From positions 2,666,001-2,730,000 of the forward strand of contig OZ253959.1 in assembly GCA_965267425.1 (NCBI GenBank): a DNA stretch of 64,000 nucleotides. Direction: 5' to 3'. Under the pieces are notes generated by a model that ran no database searches, was not told where the DNA came from, and was given only the letters and a program-made list of their open reading frames with translations. The position numbers were made by a program, and so were the translations under genes. The DNA is from G965267425 sp965267425. Lineage in GTDB: Bacteria > Bacteroidota > Bacteroidia > Flavobacteriales_E > Vicingaceae. The number at the start of each line of letters is the position of its first letter. The first letter of the stretch is position 1. Positions 1 to 8,745 of this stretch are shown here, in pieces.

Positions 1-1098
1 ACTCAATTGACAACCCCTTTGCTTTGAATCTTTTGGTGTTATTATTTCAAATGATGCCCCTGTTTCTTCAGCTACATGGGAAATCACAAACTCTAAATAA
101 TTGGTTAACTCATGACTTTTTGCTGTCAATTTATCCATTCCTGCTTCCATGAATATATCCAATGACTTTTTATAAACAGCCATTGAAAATACCGGGGCAT
201 TGCTTAACTGCCAACTATCTGCACCTTTAATGGGAATAAATCCCTTTTCCATTTTAAAACGCGTTTTTGGGTCATTTCCCCACCAACCAGCATACCTCGG
301 AACAGAGGCATCATTTCCATTTTTTTCATGAATGAAAATTCCCGAAACACTTCCTGGACCAGAATTTAAATACTTGTAGGAACACCAGGCAGCAAAATCC
401 ACTCCCCAATCATGTAATTTCAATTGAATGTTGCCCGCTCCGTGTGCCAAATCAAATCCAACTTTAGCGCCAACATGGTGACCAGCTTGCGTTATGGATT
501 CCATATCAAATACCTGCCCCGTATAATAATTTACCCCACCAATCATTATCAACGCAAGTTCGTCTCCTAATTCCTCAATTCTAGCAATGACATCTTCATG
601 CCGAATAGTGTGTTCCCCGTCGCGTGGGTAAAGCTCTACAATACAATCATCTGGATCTAATCCTCTTGATTTGACATGCGTTTCCAACGCATATTGATCA
701 CTTGGAAATGCTTTTGCTTCACACAGAATCTTATTTCGCTTTCCAGTAGGTTGATAAAAAGATACCAGCAACAAATGAAGATTGACGGTCAATCCATTCA
801 TAGCAGTTACTTCACTTGGTTTGGCTCCTACTAATTCAGCAGAGGGAGATTTGAATGCCTCATGGTATGAAAACCATGGATTTTTAGCTTCAAAATGACC
901 TTCAACGCCAAATTCTGCCCAATCGTCCAATTCCTGGTTTAATGCTTCTTTTGCTGTAACGGGTTGAAGTCCTAAAGAGTTTCCAGTAAAATAAATGACA
1001 TCTTCACCATTGTGCTGAGGAAAAATGAACCGATTTCTAAATTTTGCCAGCTCATCCTGACCGTCCATTTTTTCAGCAAAATCTTTTGAAAACTCCAT
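1..1098 (-). CDS. kynU: Kynureninase (C-terminal end beyond window)
   Basis: PLP-dependent hydrolase that cleaves kynurenine or 3-hydroxykynurenine to anthranilate or 3-hydroxyanthranilate plus alanine in tryptophan degradation. The ATG is at 1098 and the frame stays open to base 1, giving 366 codons of a family that is usually near 420 residues, so roughly 55 residues are missing. The segment FAAWCSYKYLNSGPG carries the PLP lysine at about residue 242. Just before the window edge the translation reads FQRGCQLS, a motif conserved near the C-terminus of kynureninases. The start MEFSKDFAEKMD is followed by the family's FTGNSLGLQP. The gene lies 65 bases upstream of the UbiA-like gene's stop in the same orientation, so co-transcription is possible. 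Identity is secure; only the end is unseen. Confidence 0.95.
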   Translation of the reverse strand, partial: MEFSKDFAEKMDGQDELAKFRNRFIFPQHNGEDVIYFTGNSLGLQPVTAKEALNQELDDWAEFGVEGHFEAKNPWFSYHEAFKSPSAELVGAKPSEVTAMNGLTVNLHLLLVSFYQPTGKRNKILCEAKAFPSDQYALETHVKSRGLDPDDCIVELYPRDGEHTIRHEDVIARIEELGDELALIMIGGVNYYTGQVFDMESITQAGHHVGAKVGFDLAHGAGNIQLKLHDWGVDFAAWCSYKYLNSGPGSVSGIFIHEKNGNDASVPRYAGWWGNDPKTRFKMEKGFIPIKGADSWQLSNAPVFSMAVYKKSLDIFMEAGMDKLTAKSHELTNYLEFVISHVAEETGASFEIITPKDSKQRGCQLS

Positions 1099-1163
1099 GT
1101 TGTATAATTTGCAGCTAAGTTACATATAGCAAGTTATTCCATCAATCCTACCTACAAAGGTTT

Positions 1164-2027
1164 TCAACAATACGTTAAAATGGTAAATAACGAATAAAAC
1201 ACAATGGTAGATTCTACCAATCCCGTATAGAAAAGTTCCTTTCTCTTCTGTCCGGAAAGTGAAATGACCATTCCAGAAACCAAGAATGAAACTAGAGTTG
1301 CAACAAAAAGAAGCGTCGAATAATTCCCTAGACTGTATTGAAAGCTAGCAATCATTGACACGACAAACAACAGGATATATGCCAATTTTTTTGAACCGTT
1401 AATCCCAAATGTAGTCACCAGAGTTTTTAACTTATCCTTTTGGTCATATTGAATATCTCGAATATCGAAGGGTAAAGTGATAGCCAGAATGAATAAAAAT
1501 CGAATGAAGGATTCATACATCAATGCATCCATTTTCACGATTTGAACAGATGAAAATACAGGTACCCATAAGGTAATAATGGTCCATACCATGCTGATTA
1601 GAAAAATCTTGGCAAATTGAATGCTTCTCAGATTCAATTTCACTCCCTTGATCACAAAGTTTGAAGAATAAAACAGCGATATGAAGGCAGAGATGGCAAG
1701 AAATGGCCAGGTCCTTGGAAGAATGAAATATGAAAAATACAATGTTAAAATACATGATATGGCAGTTAAATTTCTGAGCCACATTTTATGGGTAAGCATC
1801 CACTGCATTCGATGACTTAATTCATGGATTTCAGGTTTTTTGAGCCTGAATATGCGTTGAAAATTATAGGCAGAAAGTGTTGCGAAAAATGCAAATCCGA
1901 TGATAGGCCAGTCTATTCTTCCCAGGTCTAACAAATAAAAGCTCTGAGCTGTTAATGAAGCTACACAGAGCGAAACCCAAATATTGGAATAAACCACATG
2001 TTGCAAAAGACTTAGCCAATTACTCAT
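1164..2027 (-). CDS. UbiA-like polytopic membrane protein
   Basis: A 287-residue, very hydrophobic protein with about eight or nine predicted membrane spans. Around residues 186-200 it has DIRDIQYDQKDKLKTL, which matches the second aspartate motif (DxxxD) of UbiA-type prenyltransferases together with the following basic loop. The first motif, normally NDxxDxxxD, is not recognisable: the matching region near residue 53 reads AYNFQRIFR. That could mean altered substrate binding or a non-enzymatic homologue. Family members attach prenyl chains to aromatic acceptors in the membrane, but no substrate can be assigned here. It precedes kynU in the same orientation, though a functional link is only speculation. 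The ATG at 2027 is followed directly by a plausible first membrane segment. Confidence 0.7.
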   Translation of the reverse strand: MSNWLSLLQHVVYSNIWVSLCVASLTAQSFYLLDLGRIDWPIIGFAFFATLSAYNFQRIFRLKKPEIHELSHRMQWMLTHKMWLRNLTAISCILTLYFSYFILPRTWPFLAISAFISLFYSSNFVIKGVKLNLRSIQFAKIFLISMVWTIITLWVPVFSSVQIVKMDALMYESFIRFLFILAITLPFDIRDIQYDQKDKLKTLVTTFGINGSKKLAYILLFVVSMIASFQYSLGNYSTLLFVATLVSFLVSGMVISLSGQKRKELFYTGLVESTIVFYSLFTILTYC

Positions 2028-2068
2028 GCTTCAAAATTAAGCCATGTTGCATCATTCGCAAATCGCTA

Positions 2069-2095
2069 TTTGAAAAGAGAAATCCGTTATATTTG
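2069..2095 (+). promoter_or_regulatory. Promoter-like element upstream of gcvP
   Basis: TATATTTG at 2088-2095 fits the Bacteroidota -7 box TAnnTTTG, 31 bases before the gcvP ATG. A TTTG at 2069-2072 could act as the -33 box, but its 15-base spacing is shorter than the usual 17-23. The -7 element is the stronger evidence. Confidence 0.45.
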
Positions 2096-2126
2096 CAGCC
2101 ACATTTTTTAATCAATATTTCAGTCA

Positions 2127-4976
2127 ATGACAGAATCATTTGCAAGTCGTCACATTGGGCCAAGAGAGGCCGATCAGCATGATATGTTAAGCACCTTGGG
2201 TTTTGAATCTATGGAGGCGCTAATTGATGCAAGCATTCCTGCGGAAATTCGCTTGAAAAAAGACATAAATGTTCCCGAAGCTTTGTCTGAACAGCAATAT
2301 TTGGAACATATAAAAGGACTTGCCAATGAAAACAAAGTTTTCAAATCGCATATTGGATTGGGATATTATGAAACGTTTACTCCCAGTGTCATCAAGCGAA
2401 ATATTCTTGAAAATCCTGGTTGGTATACGGCGTATACGCCATATCAGGCAGAGATTTCACAAGGTAGACTGGAAGCTTTGTTAAATTATCAGACGGCTGT
2501 TGTTGACTTAACAGGAATGGAAGTGGCCAATGCATCTTTACTAGATGAAGGAACGGCTGCTGCTGAAGCCATGATTATGTTTTACAATAGTCGTGATCGT
2601 GATGCTAAAAAAGCCGGTGTAAGTAAATTTTTTGTTTCAGAATTGTGTTTTCCACAAACCATAGATATTCTTAAGACCCGTTCTGAACCTTTAGGCATTG
2701 AATTGGTGATTGGCAATCACGAAGAATTTAAAGTCAATAATGAATTTTTTGGAGCAATTGTTCAATACCCAGCTTCAAACGGAGAAATTTATGATTATTC
2801 CAAGCTGGCTTCAGAATTAAAGGATATAAATGGTCATTTAGCTGTGGCCGCTGACATCTTGAGCTTAGCCATTTTGAAATCTCCAGGATCTTGGGGTGCT
2901 GATGCTGTAGTGGGAACAACCCAACGTTTTGGCATCCCAATGGGATATGGCGGACCGCATGCAGCATATTTTGCCACTAAAGAATCTTATAAAAGACATA
3001 TTCCCGGTCGAATCATTGGAGTTACCAGAGATGCTTCCGGAAAACAAGCATTGAGAATGGCTTTGCAGACTCGGGAACAGCATATCAAAAGAGATAAAGC
3101 TACTTCCAACATTTGTACGGCTCAGGTGCTTTTAGCCGTAATGGCAGGTATGTATGCTGTTTTCCATGGAAAAGAGGGGTTACAGAGCATGGCACATCGA
3201 GTCCGCAGTCTCACGAGTAATCTTCAAGCATATTTACAATCGATTGGTATTCAAACTAATAACCAAGATTTTTTCGACACATTGACCATTTCAATGACTC
3301 AAGAAGAAGTGGAATCAGTGCGACAATTAGCCGAAGGAGATGGATTAAATTTCCGATATGACAATGAACTCATTGGAATCTCTATCAATGAAACGGATGA
3401 TCATGAAAATATCTTGGCCATTGCCAATGTTTTTGCTCGATTCAAAAACACAAAGTTGACGGGCGAACAAGTGGACCAAACAAATCCTTCTGTTTTGCGG
3501 AACGATGATATTCTTTCTCATCCGGTCTTTAGCGAGCATCGGAGTGAAACAGAAATCATGCGTTATATTAAACGTCTTGAAAAAAAGGATCTTTCGCTAA
3601 ATTTTTCCATGATTCCGTTAGGATCATGTACTATGAAATTGAATGCGGCCACACAACTTTTACCATTAAGCTGGGAAGAATTTGGAAATATCCATCCTTA
3701 TGCTCCAACCAATCAAGCAGCTGGATACCTCAAAATGATAGATCGCCTGGCGGATCTGTTATCAGAAATTACCGGTTTTGATGCTACTTCTTTACAACCC
3801 AATTCGGGAGCGCAAGGTGAATATGCTGGTTTAATGGTGATTCGAGCATATCATAAAAGTCGTGGAGATGAGCATAGAAATATTGCTTTGATACCTGCAT
3901 CCGCTCATGGAACGAATCCTGCAAGTGCGGTTATGGCTGGAATGCAGGTGGTTGTCGTAAAAACAGATGAAGCTGGAAACATTGATGTTAATGATTTGAG
4001 AGAAAAAGCTGAATTGCATAAAGACAATTTAGCTGCTTTGATGGTGACTTATCCTTCAACTCATGGCGTCTTTGAGAAGGGAATCATTGAAGTAAATGAA
4101 ATTATTCATTCACATGGTGGTCAAGTTTACATGGATGGGGCAAATATGAATGCTCAAGTTGGACTCACAAGTCCTGCTGCCATTGGAGCTGATGTTTGTC
4201 ATCTGAATTTGCACAAAACATTTGCCATTCCTCATGGTGGCGGAGGTCCAGGCATGGGACCCATTTGTGTTGCTAAGCATCTATCGCCGTTTTTACCAGG
4301 AAATCCATTGGTAGAAACAGGAGGAGATCAATCCATAACGTCCATTTCTGCAGCGCCCTTTGGAAGTTCGCTCATATTGATTATTTCATATGCCTACATC
4401 TTGACATTGGGAAAAAATGGGTTGAAAAAATCGACTGAAGTCGCCATTCTAAATGCCAATTACATTCGACAAAAATTATCTTCAGGATATGATATACTGT
4501 ATTCAAATGAAAATGGAATGGTGGGTCATGAAATGATTGTTGATTGCAGAAAGTTTAAGCAAGAAAATGGCATTGAAGTCACAGATATTGCTAAAAGGTT
4601 GATGGATTATGGTTTTCATGCACCAACGGTGTCATTTCCTGTTGCTGGTACGTTGATGATAGAGCCTACAGAAAGCGAAAGTCAGGAAGAATTGGACAGA
4701 TTTATTGATGCTATGTTGCAAATCCGTGCGGAAATTCAATCTTCATCACCAAATGAAGAAGACAATCTATTGCGTAATGCGCCACATATATTAGAGGAAA
4801 TAACGTCGGATCAATGGAATTATCCCTATTCTCGTAAAGAAGCTGCTTTCCCGTTGTCATGGATTGCAGACAATAAATTTTGGCCTAGTGTAAAGCGTAC
4901 AGAAGACGCTTATGGGGACAGACATCTGATATGTACGTGCCCATCTGTCGAAGAATACGAAGAATTAGCAGTTTAA
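2127..4976 (+). CDS. gcvP: Glycine dehydrogenase (decarboxylating), P-protein
   Basis: P-protein of the glycine cleavage system. It decarboxylates glycine with PLP and passes the aminomethyl group to the lipoyl arm of H-protein. At 949 residues it is the long, fused single-chain form, with an N-terminal catalytic-like half and a C-terminal half that binds PLP. The PLP lysine is K697 in HLNLHKTF, followed by the glycine-rich stretch PHGGGGPGMGP. The N-terminus (SFASRHIGPREADQHDML) is typical of the family, which supports the ATG at 2127. The T- and H-protein genes are not adjacent, so the system is dispersed. A single gene behind its own TAnnTTTG promoter is likely. Confidence 0.97.
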   Translation: MTESFASRHIGPREADQHDMLSTLGFESMEALIDASIPAEIRLKKDINVPEALSEQQYLEHIKGLANENKVFKSHIGLGYYETFTPSVIKRNILENPGWYTAYTPYQAEISQGRLEALLNYQTAVVDLTGMEVANASLLDEGTAAAEAMIMFYNSRDRDAKKAGVSKFFVSELCFPQTIDILKTRSEPLGIELVIGNHEEFKVNNEFFGAIVQYPASNGEIYDYSKLASELKDINGHLAVAADILSLAILKSPGSWGADAVVGTTQRFGIPMGYGGPHAAYFATKESYKRHIPGRIIGVTRDASGKQALRMALQTREQHIKRDKATSNICTAQVLLAVMAGMYAVFHGKEGLQSMAHRVRSLTSNLQAYLQSIGIQTNNQDFFDTLTISMTQEEVESVRQLAEGDGLNFRYDNELIGISINETDDHENILAIANVFARFKNTKLTGEQVDQTNPSVLRNDDILSHPVFSEHRSETEIMRYIKRLEKKDLSLNFSMIPLGSCTMKLNAATQLLPLSWEEFGNIHPYAPTNQAAGYLKMIDRLADLLSEITGFDATSLQPNSGAQGEYAGLMVIRAYHKSRGDEHRNIALIPASAHGTNPASAVMAGMQVVVVKTDEAGNIDVNDLREKAELHKDNLAALMVTYPSTHGVFEKGIIEVNEIIHSHGGQVYMDGANMNAQVGLTSPAAIGADVCHLNLHKTFAIPHGGGGPGMGPICVAKHLSPFLPGNPLVETGGDQSITSISAAPFGSSLILIISYAYILTLGKNGLKKSTEVAILNANYIRQKLSSGYDILYSNENGMVGHEMIVDCRKFKQENGIEVTDIAKRLMDYGFHAPTVSFPVAGTLMIEPTESESQEELDRFIDAMLQIRAEIQSSSPNEEDNLLRNAPHILEEITSDQWNYPYSRKEAAFPLSWIADNKFWPSVKRTEDAYGDRHLICTCPSVEEYEELAV

Positions 4977-5057
4977 GCTGTCAGATTGTTGGATTCCTTT
5001 TATGGATAAAGCTGTTTAAATACTGATCCATTTAAAATCTTTTAATAAAGTTTTTGT

Positions 5058-5065
5058 TAAATTTG
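5058..5065 (+). promoter_or_regulatory. -7 promoter box of the secreted protein gene
   Basis: TAAATTTG fits the Bacteroidota -7 consensus and lies 27 bases before the ATG at 5093. No clear TTTG -33 box is seen at the usual distance. Confidence 0.4.
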
Positions 5066-5092
5066 CAATAATCAATGAACTAAATTATTTAT

Positions 5093-6316
5093 ATGAAAAG
5101 ATTAATATTATTTGCATTGTCTGTTGTTTTTGTTGGTGTCGGAGTTCATGCGCAAACGAGTATGGAAGAAGTTACACTCGACAAATCAAAGCTAAACGTT
5201 GAGAAAATTCACCAGTTTAAGAAATCCAACAAAGCTGCGATTTCTGGATGGTATAATTTTCCTAATGAAGTAACACAATTCGGTGGAAATTCAACCGGAT
5301 TTTTCTTTTACACGTTTCCTGATTCAAATGTAATATTTGAATATACTAGTGGTGATATGGGACCAGCCAATTATGCTTCGGTTTCGCAAGTATTTGATCC
5401 AACTTCTCCATTGTGGGCATTTGATGCCAGTCCAATCCATAAGGCGGATTCTTTTATGTTGGATTCTATCCGATTGTATTTCCGTTATTTTAGGGATGCA
5501 CAAAACCCAAATCCAGACACATTGAGAATTGCTATTCTTGGTGATGCTGATATGGATACAGGTGGTGTTGTTGGTGGTCCTGGTTTTTGGGCTCCACTTT
5601 ACGATCCTCCAACAGTAACATCTCCAACTTATGTCAAAATCATTGATTATCTATTGGAGAACAAAGATTCTTCTTCAACTCAAACAAGTCTTACACTTGC
5701 TGTAGAAGAACAATACAATCCTGGTGATCTTGCCGGAGCTGCAGTAACTTTCCTTCCTGGATATTCTTGGAACGCTGGTGATACAGCTCGTTCAAGTGAT
5801 CCTTCTTGGGGACGTCGTTTGAATCGTATCGAGATGTTCATGCTTCAAGATGAAGATGACATTGAAGATGCAGCTCACTACAATGGTGGTGCTTGGGCTA
5901 CAATGACTGTTCACCACGAAAACAACGGTCAAGGATGGAACGGTAGATACATTCCTGGATTAGCATTCCAAAATGGTACATTGCATTTTGAAATGGATTT
6001 CCACATCACAGTTGATTCTACATCTGTAGGAATTGACAATGTTGATAATGGAATTGATGCGTTGGATCAAAACCAACCTAACCCATTCTCTTCTTTCACA
6101 ACAATTAACTACCAATTGACTAGCGCTTCTAAAGTTCGTTTCGAAGTACGTGACGTAACTGGTAAGTTGGTTAAAGTTCTTGAAGAAGGAAATCAAATAA
6201 GTGGTGCTCATAGCATTACTATTGATGCTACTGACATGGGTTCAGGAGTATACTACTACACTTTGTTCACTGAAACAGGTGCTGCTACAAGAAAAATGGT
6301 TGTTGCTAACAACTAA
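5093..6316 (+). CDS. Secreted protein with type IX secretion sorting domain
   Basis: A 407-residue protein that I cannot assign to a functional family. Residues 1-21 (MKRLILFALSVVFVGVGVHA, cut before Q) form a signal peptide. The central part is rich in Asp, Gly and aromatic residues with no recognised catalytic motif. The last 80 or so residues, from IDALDQNQPNPFSS through GVYYYTLFTETG to KMVVANN, form a type A C-terminal sorting domain: the NPF turn, the DVTGKLV strand and the final K-MVV strand are all present. Such domains direct export by the type IX secretion system and anchoring at the cell surface. Codon choice looks more biased in the second half, suggesting good expression. A strong terminator follows, so it is probably monocistronic. 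Confidence 0.85.
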   Translation: MKRLILFALSVVFVGVGVHAQTSMEEVTLDKSKLNVEKIHQFKKSNKAAISGWYNFPNEVTQFGGNSTGFFFYTFPDSNVIFEYTSGDMGPANYASVSQVFDPTSPLWAFDASPIHKADSFMLDSIRLYFRYFRDAQNPNPDTLRIAILGDADMDTGGVVGGPGFWAPLYDPPTVTSPTYVKIIDYLLENKDSSSTQTSLTLAVEEQYNPGDLAGAAVTFLPGYSWNAGDTARSSDPSWGRRLNRIEMFMLQDEDDIEDAAHYNGGAWATMTVHHENNGQGWNGRYIPGLAFQNGTLHFEMDFHITVDSTSVGIDNVDNGIDALDQNQPNPFSSFTTINYQLTSASKVRFEVRDVTGKLVKVLEEGNQISGAHSITIDATDMGSGVYYYTLFTETGAATRKMVVANN

Positions 6317-6338
6317 TAATTATATATCTTAAAAGAAA

Positions 6339-6368
6339 AGCCGCTTTCGAAAGAGAGCGGTTTTTTTT
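6339..6368. terminator. Rho-independent terminator, possibly bidirectional
   Basis: CCGCTTTC and GAGAGCGG pair (one G-U) around a short loop at 6341-6360, followed by eight T. On the minus strand the stem is followed by CTTTTCTTTT, so the same hairpin could also end the convergent ABC transporter operon, whose last stop is at 6373. Confidence 0.85.
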
Positions 6369-6372
6369 GTGC

Positions 6373-7119
6373 CTACTTTTTCAATTTACGCATTACCGCA
6401 GCTGCATAAACAAAGTCATTTAACTCTTTGTTATCTGCGCTCGTAATTGAATTTTTATCTCCTTCCCACCATTTGTTTCCTTCAAAAATGAATATAATGT
6501 GATCTCCTACCTCCATGACACTATTCATATCATGTGTTACCGTAATGGTGGTTATATTATATTCTTCTGTTATTTCTTTGATTAAATTATCTATCACAAT
6601 TGAAGTTTGTGGATCCAGTCCTGAATTCGGCTCATCACAAAACAAATATTTCGGATTTTGGGCAATCGCTCTGGCAATGCCTACACGTTTTTGCATTCCT
6701 CCACTAATTTCTGAAGGATACAATTGATTGGCATTCTCCAGTTTCACCCTGGACAAACAAAAGTTGACTCTATCCATCATCTCTTCTTCACTCATTTGAG
6801 AATGCATACTCAAAGGAAATTTTACATTTTCTTCAACCGTCATAGAATCAAATAATGCCCCTCCTTGAAACAACATACCTATCTCGCTTCTGATTTCCTT
6901 CTTTTCGTTAAAATTCATGGCCGTAAAATCCCTTCCATCATATAATACCTGACCTTTGCTTGGCTCATGAAGACCAACAATGCACTTAGTAAGAACTGAT
7001 TTTCCAGAACCACTCGCCCCAATGATCAAATTGGTTTTGCCTCGATGAAATTTTACGGATATTCCTTTGATGATTTCTTTGTCACCAAATTGCTTGTAAA
7101 CATCTTTCAATTCAATCAT
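6373..7119 (-). CDS. MlaF-type ABC transporter ATP-binding protein
   Basis: The 248-residue ATPase subunit of a lipid-transport ABC system of the Mla/Mkl type, which moves phospholipid between the membranes. Walker A GASGSGKS is at 34-41, the Q-loop FQGGALFDS is typical of the Mla branch, the signature SGGMQ is at 139-143, Walker B YLFCDEP at 158-164 and the H-loop histidine at 196. The start codon overlaps the end of the MlaE-like permease gene by 4 bases, so the two are translationally coupled. No MCE-domain (MlaD) gene follows in this window; the operon ends at the terminator near 6340-6368. The family assignment is firm; transport direction and substrate are not shown by the sequence. Confidence 0.92.
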   Translation of the reverse strand: MIELKDVYKQFGDKEIIKGISVKFHRGKTNLIIGASGSGKSVLTKCIVGLHEPSKGQVLYDGRDFTAMNFNEKKEIRSEIGMLFQGGALFDSMTVEENVKFPLSMHSQMSEEEMMDRVNFCLSRVKLENANQLYPSEISGGMQKRVGIARAIAQNPKYLFCDEPNSGLDPQTSIVIDNLIKEITEEYNITTITVTHDMNSVMEVGDHIIFIFEGNKWWEGDKNSITSADNKELNDFVYAAAVMRKLKK

Positions 7120-7850
7120 ACAAGCAATAATTGAGTTAAAATGTAATTGAAAATCAATATTGCTACACTGCTATACACAACAGCCCTTGTACTGGATTTT
7201 CCGACACCTAATGCTCCTCCGGAAGCATTGTAGCCGTGATATGCAGGAATTGAGGTAATCAAGAATGCAAAAACCAATGTTTTGGCCAATGCATACGTTA
7301 CTCCAAAACTGTCAAAATTATACTGTAAGCCATAGATATACTGATTTCCAGGCACTATACCAGTCAAGACCGCAGCCAACCAACCGCCTATCATTCCTAA
7401 AAACATGCTATAAATAATGAGAAAAGGATTGATAAAAACAGCAGCCGTGATTTTAGGTAAAATCAAAAAGCCAGCAGAATTGACCCCCATGATTTCAAGT
7501 GCATCAATTTGCTCTCCTACCCTCATTGTTCCAATTTCGGAAGCAATATTGGAACCCACTTTCCCTGCTAATATTAAAGCTATAATGGTTGGTGAAAGCT
7601 CAAGAATCACAGATTGTCTTGCAGCAAATCCAACCGTATATGCCGGAATCAATGCCGTGTCAATATTTGAAGCCGTTTGAATGGTGATCACCGCCCCCAT
7701 AAAAACAGAAATGATGCTAATGATTCCCAACGAGCCTAAACCAATTGAAATCATTTCCTCAAATATTCGATTCCTGTATATTTTAATTTTTTCAGGACGA
7801 GAAAAAACCCTCAATATCAAAAGAAAATATTGTCCAGCATGTTTAATCAT
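7116..7850 (-). CDS. MlaE-type ABC transporter permease
   Basis: A 244-residue inner-membrane permease of the MlaE/YrbE family. It has the family's N-terminal amphipathic stretch, a run of five or so membrane spans, and the typical central segment LAGKVGSNIASEIGTMRVGEQIDALEIMGVN at about residues 115-145, which contacts the ATPase. It would form the core of the phospholipid transporter with the ATPase encoded immediately downstream (ATGA overlap). The ATG at 7850 gives MIKHAGQYFLLILRVF, as expected for the family. The intergenic region to the divergent small lipoprotein gene is about 100 bases and should hold both promoters. Confidence 0.92.
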   Translation of the reverse strand: MIKHAGQYFLLILRVFSRPEKIKIYRNRIFEEMISIGLGSLGIISIISVFMGAVITIQTASNIDTALIPAYTVGFAARQSVILELSPTIIALILAGKVGSNIASEIGTMRVGEQIDALEIMGVNSAGFLILPKITAAVFINPFLIIYSMFLGMIGGWLAAVLTGIVPGNQYIYGLQYNFDSFGVTYALAKTLVFAFLITSIPAYHGYNASGGALGVGKSSTRAVVYSSVAILIFNYILTQLLLV

Positions 7851-7949
7851 TTCTTCCCTTTAAAAACATAAAATTAACCGAATTTGTGACTTGACACGGA
7901 ATTTTTTAACAATTGAAAATATCACAAGGTAATTTTATAATTTTATTCC

Positions 7950-8093
7950 ATGACAGCCAAAAAGTCAGGATTTTCACTACTCTTATCCCTTATCATCGTC
8001 TTTTTTCTTTCATCGTGTTTTTTGCGAAAAAAGAACAGATGTAATACTTGTCCGAAATGGCACATCGAACTTTTGAAGGATTTTAACATATGA
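7950..8093 (+). CDS. Small cysteine-containing lipoprotein
   Basis: A 47-residue open frame. It starts MTAKKSGFSLLLSLIIVFFL, then SSC with a lipobox cysteine at residue 23, then a short tail with a basic patch (LRKKNR) and CNTCPKW. A signal-peptidase II product would be only about 25 residues, exposing a CxxCP motif in the periplasm or at the outer membrane. Its stop overlaps the start of the SprT-like gene by 4 bases (ATGA), so the two are probably co-translated. I recognise no named family. The lipobox, the coupled overlap and the absence of another gene in the gap support it as real. Confidence 0.65.
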   Translation: MTAKKSGFSLLLSLIIVFFLSSCFLRKKNRCNTCPKWHIELLKDFNI

Positions 8094-8707
8094 ATAATCT
8101 TCAGGCTAATTCAGGCATTGCGAAATATTTTCCTGAGGAAGCGCTGCCATTTGTCGAAGGCTTTTTTAGAGAATACCAATTTAATTTTCGAATTACCAAA
8201 AAGAGATTCTCCAAACTTGGAGACTTTCGTGTTGACAGTCGTAAAAAAATTCCATCCATTTCTGTCAATGGAAATCTGAACCCTTATCAATTCCTTTTCA
8301 CCTTTTTACACGAAATAGCTCATCTCATTGTTCATGTTAAATGGGAAACCAGGCAACCACCACATGGTGATATTTGGAAGGATACATTCAGAGAAATTCT
8401 ATTAGTAGGAATTGATTTGTCTGTCTTTCCGGAAGAGCTTTCAGTTATCATTAAAAAATTTGCAAAAAACCCAAAAGCTTCCACTTCGGCAGATGCTCAG
8501 CTCTTAAAGGCCTTGCACAAATACGATAAAAACCAGAATATCCTATTGCTGGAAGACATTCCAACCAATCAGTCATTTGCATTAGAAAATGGACGCCGAT
8601 TTGTCAAAGGTGTCAAACGAAGGACGCGGTATTTGTGCCTTGCCTTGGACAATAGGAGAAAATACCTCATTAGTGGAACATCACAAGTTCAATTAATTAC
8701 CAATTAA
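8090..8707 (+). CDS. SprT-like zinc metalloprotein
   Basis: A 205-residue protein with an SprT-like domain. The zinc-binding motif HEIAH is at residues 74-78 and a further histidine, H92 (PPHGDIW), is in the position of the third ligand. SprT-like domains occur in bacterial proteins of uncertain role and in the DNA-protein crosslink protease Spartan. The C-terminal part (residues 140-205) contains TRYLCLALDNRRKYLISG, a beta-rich tail typical of the family in place of the zinc ribbon of other SprT proteins. The ATG overlaps the stop of the preceding lipoprotein gene. Proteolytic activity is not proven for this family in bacteria. Confidence 0.85.
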   Translation: MNNLQANSGIAKYFPEEALPFVEGFFREYQFNFRITKKRFSKLGDFRVDSRKKIPSISVNGNLNPYQFLFTFLHEIAHLIVHVKWETRQPPHGDIWKDTFREILLVGIDLSVFPEELSVIIKKFAKNPKASTSADAQLLKALHKYDKNQNILLLEDIPTNQSFALENGRRFVKGVKRRTRYLCLALDNRRKYLISGTSQVQLITN

Positions 8708-8719
8708 TTGCCATATTGT

Positions 8720-8727
8720 TACTTTTG
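8720..8727 (+). promoter_or_regulatory. -7 promoter box of manC
   Basis: TACTTTTG fits TAnnTTTG and lies 18 bases before the manC ATG, just after the SprT-like gene stop at 8707. No TTTG -33 box is clear. Confidence 0.4.
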
Positions 8728-8745
8728 CGTTCCAACTTGAACTAA

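Noticed and set aside
2032..2039. TAATTTTG box on the minus strand upstream of the UbiA-like gene
   Set aside because: It is only 5 bases from the start codon, too close for a normal leader; taken as chance.
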